From: Methanolinea sp.
GTDB lineage: Archaea; Halobacteriota; Methanomicrobia; Methanomicrobiales; Methanospirillaceae
Length of the DNA stretch: 64,000 nucleotides
Reading direction: 5' to 3'
Assembly: GCA_018263335.1 (NCBI GenBank)
Contig: JADFCY010000005.1
Location: 1-64,000 of the forward strand
Shown here piece after piece: positions 59,372 to 64,000 of this stretch. The translations under genes and the position numbers were made by a program. Below the pieces are notes generated by a model, which had not been told where the DNA came from, did not search any database, and saw only the letters and a program-made list of their open reading frames with translations. Within the stretch, counting starts at the first letter, position 1; the number at the start of each line of letters is the position of its first letter.

Positions 59372-60104
59372 CGCTCTCGGTCGCGCGCTCGGTGTCCACG
59401 AGCTTCTGGATCATGTGCTCCATCTCCATCCCCCGCTCCTGGAGGGTCGTGGCGTCGACGCGAAGGTCGAGGAGGTTGGAGAGCACGTCAAGGACGCGGG
59501 AAGCGCTTTTCGGGTCGACCAGGTACCCCGACGTCTCGCCCATCAGGCATATCCCCTCGATCCCCCTCGCCCGGCCAAGGCCGAGAAGGAGCCCCGCGGC
59601 CCCGATGATCCCGCCGCCAGGCTCGTCGGGGCTGATGACTGCGCCGGCCGCCTCGATCTCTTCCTTAAGTGCCTCGTCGTTGACTGCGCCGAGCACCCGC
59701 GGGACGTCCACCAGGTGCCCGACACCGTATCCGCCGAGGGTATAGATGCGGGAGACCCCGAAAGTCTCCTCCGCGAGGGAGAGGAACGTGTCCGCGAGGA
59801 GGTAGTGGCCCTCTGCCGACGTGCTCTGGAAGTCCCCGACCAGAAAGAGGATCCTCTGCTCTTTTCCCTCGTAGTAATAGATCTCGTTGTTTGCGAGCCT
59901 TACCACACCGTTCTCCCCGATGATCACCTGGGGCGGGAAGAATATCGACTCGATCTCTGCGATCTTCCTTGCGCCAAGCTCGTGGATCATGTGCTCGGCC
60001 ACGAGTTTGCCGACGTGGCCGATGCCGGGGAGCCCCTCGATGAGGACGGGGGCAGAGACATCCCCGGGATCTGCGATGAGGAAGCGGACGGTTATCTCGT
60101 CCAT
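59349..60104 (-). CDS. Proteasome assembly chaperone 2-like (PAC2) protein
   Basis: A 251-residue protein with the PAC2 pattern: '[27 protein letters not shown]', '[16 protein letters not shown]', '[19 protein letters not shown]', '[15 protein letters not shown]', '[31 protein letters not shown]'. The archaeal function in proteasome assembly is inferred from the family. It overlaps nop10 by 13 bp and endQ by 23 bp. Confidence 0.92.
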   Translation of the reverse strand: MDEITVRFLIADPGDVSAPVLIEGLPGIGHVGKLVAEHMIHELGARKIAEIESIFFPPQVIIGENGVVRLANNEIYYYEGKEQRILFLVGDFQSTSAEGHYLLADTFLSLAEETFGVSRIYTLGGYGVGHLVDVPRVLGAVNDEALKEEIEAAGAVISPDEPGGGIIGAAGLLLGLGRARGIEGICLMGETSGYLVDPKSASRVLDVLSNLLDLRVDATTLQERGMEMEHMIQKLVDTERATESDELRYIV

Positions 60105-60253
60105 CCCTTCATCTCCCTCCGATACTTGCCATAGCGGTCATCAGGAGAGAAACGTGCCGGGTGGGCGGACACCGTGGGCCGGCCGCAGGCAGGGCACTTC
60201 TCCTGCAGCGTGTAGGTCCGGTCAGAGGGGCAGCGCCTGAGCCGGCCGCTCAT
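60092..60253 (-). CDS. nop10: H/ACA ribonucleoprotein protein Nop10
   Basis: A 53-residue protein too short for most gene callers. It reads '[19 protein letters not shown]' then '[18 protein letters not shown]', '[14 protein letters not shown]', the Nop10 signature with four zinc cysteines reduced to C8, C20 and C23 as seen. It binds Cbf5 in pseudouridine-guiding RNPs. Its ATG overlaps the aIF2-alpha stop by 4 bp, as in many archaea. Confidence 0.93.
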   Translation of the reverse strand: MSGRLRRCPSDRTYTLQEKCPACGRPTVSAHPARFSPDDRYGKYRREMKGWTR

Positions 60254-61035
60254 GCCGTCTTCCCTGACTTGGGCTTCTTGATGAATTTTCCCTCTCCCCC
60301 GGCCCGTTCAACGACACCGATCGCCGCAGCGGCAGCCTTCTCGATCGCCTTCTCAGCGGTCTTGTAGTCCCGGGCGGTGACCTTGATGCGGTAGGCGGGG
60401 GCCCCGAGGTAAGAGAGCTCGATGTCCACGTCGGGGATCTTCGGCTCGGCGCTCCGGAGCGCCCTCCGGATGATATTCACGCCGTCGGGCTTCGTGGAGG
60501 TGAGGATAATGTTGCCGCCCACGGTGACACGCGGCATCTTCACGTTCTCCCGCGCCACCTGCTGGAGGGCAGAGACTGCTGCGGGCGAAATGCCGAGGGA
60601 ATCAAGAGAATGTTCACCGCTGACGATATCCTCGAACACCGAGTAGAGGTCGCCGTAGTGGGAATAGATCGCCGCCTCGATCTCCTCGGGCTTCTCACCT
60701 GAAGCCTGCGCGGCGAACCCGATCCATTTCCGGGCTTTGGACTCGTTCTTCCATTCCCGGATCTTCTCCCTGCGCTGGTGCTCGTTCACGTCCTTTAAGG
60801 AGAGATCGATGTGGCCCCTCTGGGTATCGACGTGGAGGACCTTGCAGACCACCTTCTGCCCCTCGCGGATGTGGTCGCGGATGTACTTGATCCACCCGGT
60901 CGCCACTTCCGAGATGGGGATCAGGCCTACCCTCCCTGGATACTCGTCGAGGCTGACGAACGCGGCGAAGTCTTTGACGTCCTTGACCGTGCAGACGACG
61001 AGTTCCGCCTGTTCGGGCCACACTCTCTCGCTCAT
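60250..61035 (-). CDS. Translation initiation factor aIF2 subunit alpha
   Basis: A 261-residue protein with an S1/OB domain ('[35 protein letters not shown]'), a helical middle ('[23 protein letters not shown]') and a C-terminal alpha-beta domain ('[22 protein letters not shown]'). It binds aIF2-gamma and stabilises initiator tRNA. The ATG at 61035 is 8 bp after the S27e stop. Confidence 0.95.
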   Translation of the reverse strand: MSERVWPEQAELVVCTVKDVKDFAAFVSLDEYPGRVGLIPISEVATGWIKYIRDHIREGQKVVCKVLHVDTQRGHIDLSLKDVNEHQRREKIREWKNESKARKWIGFAAQASGEKPEEIEAAIYSHYGDLYSVFEDIVSGEHSLDSLGISPAAVSALQQVARENVKMPRVTVGGNIILTSTKPDGVNIIRRALRSAEPKIPDVDIELSYLGAPAYRIKVTARDYKTAEKAIEKAAAAAIGVVERAGGEGKFIKKPKSGKTA

Positions 61036-61043
61036 CGGACCAA

Positions 61044-61232
61044 TCACTCGAGGGTTGCCAGGACTTCTGCCCTGAGCTGTGCCTTTCCGCCGGAAGGCTC
61101 TGCAAGGACTTTGCCGCAGACTACGCACTCGACTGTTGTGCTGGCCTTCTCAAAGACCATCTGCTCGTTCTCGCAGTCCGGGCACTTGACTTTAAAGAAC
61201 CTGCTGCGGTTTTCGCGGAGTTGTCTGACCAT
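61044..61232 (-). CDS. rps27e: Ribosomal protein S27e
   Basis: A 62-residue zinc-ribbon protein: 'SRFFKVKCPDCENEQMVFEKASTTVECVVCGKVLAEPSGGKA', with two C-x2-C pairs. It lies 5 bp downstream of L44e. Confidence 0.95.
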   Translation of the reverse strand: MVRQLRENRSRFFKVKCPDCENEQMVFEKASTTVECVVCGKVLAEPSGGKAQLRAEVLATLE

Positions 61233-61237
61233 CACAC

Positions 61238-61516
61238 TCACTCCGTCAGCTCGAACTTGCCCGCACGGAACCCGCAGCGGAGGTGGGCCTTCTTGCAGGT
61301 GATGCACCGGTAGCGCACGTTGATCTTCTTGGTGGGCTTGTCCCCGCCGGGCACCTTGGAGAACTTCCCCATGCTGCCCACCGTGCTCCTCCTCGCCTTC
61401 TGCCTGTCGATCCAGTGCAGTCCGGAGGTCCTGCTCTTCTTGACCTTCTCCACCTCGTGGACCTGGTGGGTGCGGCAGAACGGGCAGTATGTCTTGAATT
61501 TGACTGGCATTTTCAT
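61238..61516 (-). CDS. rpl44e: Ribosomal protein L44e
   Basis: A 92-residue basic protein with '[24 protein letters not shown]' and '[25 protein letters not shown]', providing the two C-x2-C zinc ligands. Start ATG 61516; a second ATG at 61510 would remove two residues. Confidence 0.95.
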   Translation of the reverse strand: MKMPVKFKTYCPFCRTHQVHEVEKVKKSRTSGLHWIDRQKARRSTVGSMGKFSKVPGGDKPTKKINVRYRCITCKKAHLRCGFRAGKFELTE

Positions 61517-61553
61517 AGATATAGCCTCGTATTCAGGATATCGAATATCAGTA

Positions 61554-62183
61554 TTATTTGCCAGGGTTGATATTTAAGACTATGTTGCGCTCACAGAGGA
61601 CCTCGGCGTTCCGCTCGGGGATAGTCACCAGGTCTTCGCGCTGGAGGTGGTAGATGCGGCCGTCCACACCCATGAACGGCTCCATGTCCTGGAGGACGCG
61701 GGAGACCACGAACGCCGGCTGCTCGGCGGCGACGGCGGCCAGCACCGCAGCGCAGCGGTCACTCTCCCGATCGCTCCCGGGGTGTGCAGGTGCCCGTGGG
61801 ATCGACCCTTCCACGAGCCGGCAGCGGGCCTGCGCGAGCGCCATGACCACCTGGTCAAACATGTCCTTCTCCTCGGGGAGGAGCTTCTTCAGCTCTTCGC
61901 GGTCGATGTATTGCCCGTCCTCCTGGGAGCGTGCGAGGGAGAGGATCTTCTCGGCCCGGATGCGGTAGAGGTCAAGCATCGTCTCCTTTATTGCGGCAAT
62001 CCGCTCGATGAGGACCCGGGCCTCGTCGGAGAAGGGGTCCTCGCAGGCATACAGGCAGGTATACTGCGCCTCAAGGTGCCTGCCAACTGATGCAAAGAGA
62101 TCCTTCTGGATCTGCACGAGCCGCCCGGACTCGCGCTCCGAGAGGAGGAGGATCCGCAGTTCATCAAGGTGCACGCGAGCCAC
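61554..62183 (-). CDS. GINS complex subunit (archaeal Gins51-like)
   Basis: A 209-residue protein. The helical A domain ('[25 protein letters not shown]', '[30 protein letters not shown]') is followed by a linker and a small B domain ('[33 protein letters not shown]'), the Sld5/Psf1-like order. It is part of the CMG replicative helicase. Overlaps priS by 20 bp, the usual archaeal neighbour. Confidence 0.9.
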   Translation of the reverse strand: MARVHLDELRILLLSERESGRLVQIQKDLFASVGRHLEAQYTCLYACEDPFSDEARVLIERIAAIKETMLDLYRIRAEKILSLARSQEDGQYIDREELKKLLPEEKDMFDQVVMALAQARCRLVEGSIPRAPAHPGSDRESDRCAAVLAAVAAEQPAFVVSRVLQDMEPFMGVDGRIYHLQREDLVTIPERNAEVLCERNIVLNINPGK

Positions 62184-63327
62184 CCCCTGCGATCTCTGCC
62201 GCGCCCCTGCAGCAGAGGAAGACCGCGAGCGCCTCGGGGACCGCGGATACCCCTTTCTCCAGCCGGAATGTCGTGCCCAGCAGCGGCATCGAGAGAGGAA
62301 AGGCGAGGTCCACCTTCACGTCCCGCTCCCCGAAGACGACCGCGTCTACCAGGGGGTCGAAGTCGCCGAGATCGGCCGGTGCGAGCGGGGTGACCCGAAA
62401 CCCGCTCCCCCCGTGGAGCGATGACGGCAGGCGGATCAGCCGCTTCGTGTCGGTCGTCACGGGCTCGTCCGCGAGCGCGGCCCTTTTCCTGAGCATGGCG
62501 GCGAACTCCCCCTCCTTCTGCGCGGAGAGGCCGCGGATCACCTTTGCGAGGACCGCGTCTTTTAAGTTGAGGGACGAGGGGTCCGAGGTGACGAGGGAGA
62601 TGACTTCCCTAAGCCGCCGGGAGAACTCCTCAGCGGTCGTCTTCCCCACCCCCTCCAGGCCGGCTATGGCGGCCAGCCGCTCCTTCTCTCCGAGGCTCTC
62701 CAGCCATAGCAGGTACTCGGCAAGTGCAGCTATATAGCGGTGATGCCATCCGCGGGGTGAAGGTGTGCGGTGGGAGAGGACCCGGCCCGGGTCAAGGCCT
62801 ATCCCGCAGACGTAGTCGATGAGCTCACGCCGCTCGCTGCTGCCCCAGTTCCGGACCGCCAGGTCATGGACATGGACGTGGTAGCCCCGTCCCCCGGAAA
62901 AGACGAGCTCGATCTCCCTTGGGGAGAACCCGATCTCCAGGGTCAGCATGTCGAGGAGTTTCTCCGTCTCCTCCTTGACCCTCGAGAGCATGCGGTCGTA
63001 GGGCCCGCGCATGAGGTGGTCTGCGTCCAGGTCGAAGATGAGGTCTGCGCCGAGCCACTCCTTCTCCTGCATGGTGCCTGCACCCGGGCGTGCATAGTAT
63101 GCGGTTGAGTAATAGATATGCGCGGGTGCCATCCCCCGGATGTAGGAGAAGGCCTCCTCCTTCGTCTCGAAGCCCAGGTGCCTGCGCATCCGGATATCGG
63201 GGTAATCGGGGTCAAAGAAGACAAAAGCCCATTCCCTCTGTGGGACAGACGAAGGGGAGAGGAGCGGCTCTTTTGCGTAGTACGCAGAGAAACGCTGGCG
63301 CAGGAACTCGAGGGTGGCGGCCTTCAT
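62164..63327 (-). CDS. priS: DNA primase small (catalytic) subunit PriS
   Basis: A 387-residue primase. 'LIFDLDADHL' (D99, D101, D103) is the metal-binding triad, 'VFSGGRGYHVHVHD' (about 143-156) the second active-site block, and 'TTDTKRLIRLPSSLHGGSGF' a third conserved block. It makes RNA/DNA primers with PriL. ATG overlaps the Elp3 stop by 4 bp. Confidence 0.95.
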   Translation of the reverse strand: MKAATLEFLRQRFSAYYAKEPLLSPSSVPQREWAFVFFDPDYPDIRMRRHLGFETKEEAFSYIRGMAPAHIYYSTAYYARPGAGTMQEKEWLGADLIFDLDADHLMRGPYDRMLSRVKEETEKLLDMLTLEIGFSPREIELVFSGGRGYHVHVHDLAVRNWGSSERRELIDYVCGIGLDPGRVLSHRTPSPRGWHHRYIAALAEYLLWLESLGEKERLAAIAGLEGVGKTTAEEFSRRLREVISLVTSDPSSLNLKDAVLAKVIRGLSAQKEGEFAAMLRKRAALADEPVTTDTKRLIRLPSSLHGGSGFRVTPLAPADLGDFDPLVDAVVFGERDVKVDLAFPLSMPLLGTTFRLEKGVSAVPEALAVFLCCRGAAEIAGGGSRAP

Positions 63328-64000
63328 GCAAGCCTCCTGTGCATGTATGGGCCCCGGCGCTCATATCCGTGACGCCGGTAATAGGGCCTCACCCCTACCC
63401 CGCTCATCACCGCGATCTCCCGGTACCCCGCGGATTGCGCCGTCTCCTCAGCCGTAGAGAGGAGGAGCCGGCCGAACCTGCGGTGCTGGCGCTGGTCCGG
63501 CGCGGGGGAGCTTCCGAGGGGAACGATGCTCCCGTAGACGTGCAGTTCCCGGAGGAGCGCCGCTTCGCCAAGTTCGCCGCGCCAGCGCTCGCCGCCGCAC
63601 CGCAGCCGGGCAAACCCGACGAGGGCATCGCCGGAGACGACGGAGATGAAGTGCTCCGTCCCGCCGGTGCATTCGTACGTGAGGGTCCGGAGTTCCGCAT
63701 CTCTTCCCCCCGGGCTCCGCCCCGCCTCGCGGCAGCGGATACAACGGCAGCGCCCGCCCGATGCAGCCAGGCGCTGCTGGCAGAGCTGGCGGAAGTTGCT
63801 GTGCCGGGACCCCGCGACGATCAGCTTCGCAGGGATGTCGCGCTGGATACGCTGGAGCCGGACGTACTCGGGGAGGAGGGATTTTCCGTATGCAACAAGG
63901 TCGATCAGTGCGTCCTCGTAGTAGGGGGCGTACTCTCCCCTGGCCCAGAGCGACTCGATCTCGGACCCGGGGGTGACAAGCGTCGGGTAGATCTTCAAAA
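63324..64000 (-). CDS. elp3: Elp3 tRNA uridine-34 modification enzyme, C-terminal part
   Basis: The gene continues past the right edge; about 225 residues are visible. They include the end of the radical SAM region ('PTLVTPGSEIESLWARG', 'EYVRLQRIQRDIPAKLIVAGSRHSNFRQL'), the zinc-binding 'CRCIRCREAG', and the GNAT acetyltransferase domain ('HFISVVSGDALVGFARLR', 'RRFGRLLLSTAEETAQSAGYREIAVMSGVGVRPYYRRHGYERRGPYM'). Elp3 adds carboxymethyl groups to wobble uridines. It heads the visible part of the priS operon. Confidence 0.93.
   Translation of the reverse strand, partial: LKIYPTLVTPGSEIESLWARGEYAPYYEDALIDLVAYGKSLLPEYVRLQRIQRDIPAKLIVAGSRHSNFRQLCQQRLAASGGRCRCIRCREAGRSPGGRDAELRTLTYECTGGTEHFISVVSGDALVGFARLRCGGERWRGELGEAALLRELHVYGSIVPLGSSPAPDQRQHRRFGRLLLSTAEETAQSAGYREIAVMSGVGVRPYYRRHGYERRGPYMHRRLA

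Overview
This 64 kb window looks like chromosome from a GC-rich methanogenic archaeon of the Methanomicrobiales. The main reasons are an archaeal replication/translation gene run (priS, GINS, L44e, S27e, aIF2-alpha, Nop10), archaeal-type fructose-1,6-bisphosphate aldolase/phosphatase, CDC48, an Sm-like protein, AglB-type oligosaccharyltransferase, geranylgeranyl reductase with a ferredoxin, ThiC, and a YcaO-TfuA pair of the kind methanogens use to thioamidate methyl-coenzyme M reductase. PEGA/DUF3821-type secreted proteins and near-canonical archaeal TATA boxes agree. The genus cannot be fixed from this sequence alone.

Layout. 1-0.7 kb: 3' part of a transposase that enters from the left edge. 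0.9-6.2 kb (minus strand): surface-glycan operon (glycosyltransferase 2, two sugar-nucleotide epimerases, a SAM methyltransferase) interrupted by an AlbA_2/ATPase-fold regulator-like gene. 6.7-13.6 kb: an accessory island of seven toxin-antitoxin modules (three nucleotidyltransferase/HEPN pairs, one RelE-type, three VapBC) with an EamA transporter and a decayed membrane-protein gene. 14-30 kb: secreted and surface proteins (beta-propeller, two PEGA proteins, a TPR protein, a nine-domain Ig-like repeat protein, a small secreted protein) placed around AglB, plus tRNA-Gln, several unknown small genes and a membrane-anchored winged-helix regulator. 30.5-50.6 kb: mostly housekeeping (formyl-THF cyclo-ligase, SerRS, CDC48 with a small heat-shock protein, FBPase, LSm, a cysteine-rich winged-helix protein, ThiC, a radical SAM activase operon with tRNase Z, RecJ-like nuclease, stomatin/NfeD, Roadblock plus response regulator). 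50.9-64 kb: tRNA-Pro, DUF89, YcaO-TfuA, site-2 protease, RNase HII, TrkA, then a long minus-strand run from Elp3 through PriS, GINS, ribosomal proteins, aIF2-alpha, Nop10, PAC2 and EndoQ to ferredoxin and geranylgeranyl reductase.

The most unusual non-coding signal is a family of about 132-bp repeats, each bracketed by a 27-nt GC-rich palindrome and carrying a second internal palindrome. It occurs as a three-unit tandem array (40.67-41.09 kb) and as shorter copies at 49.26-49.46 and 51.89-52.05 kb. Two of the three sites lie between convergent genes. The other item of note is the density and variety of toxin-antitoxin modules, including a hepT gene whose frame has no normal start codon.
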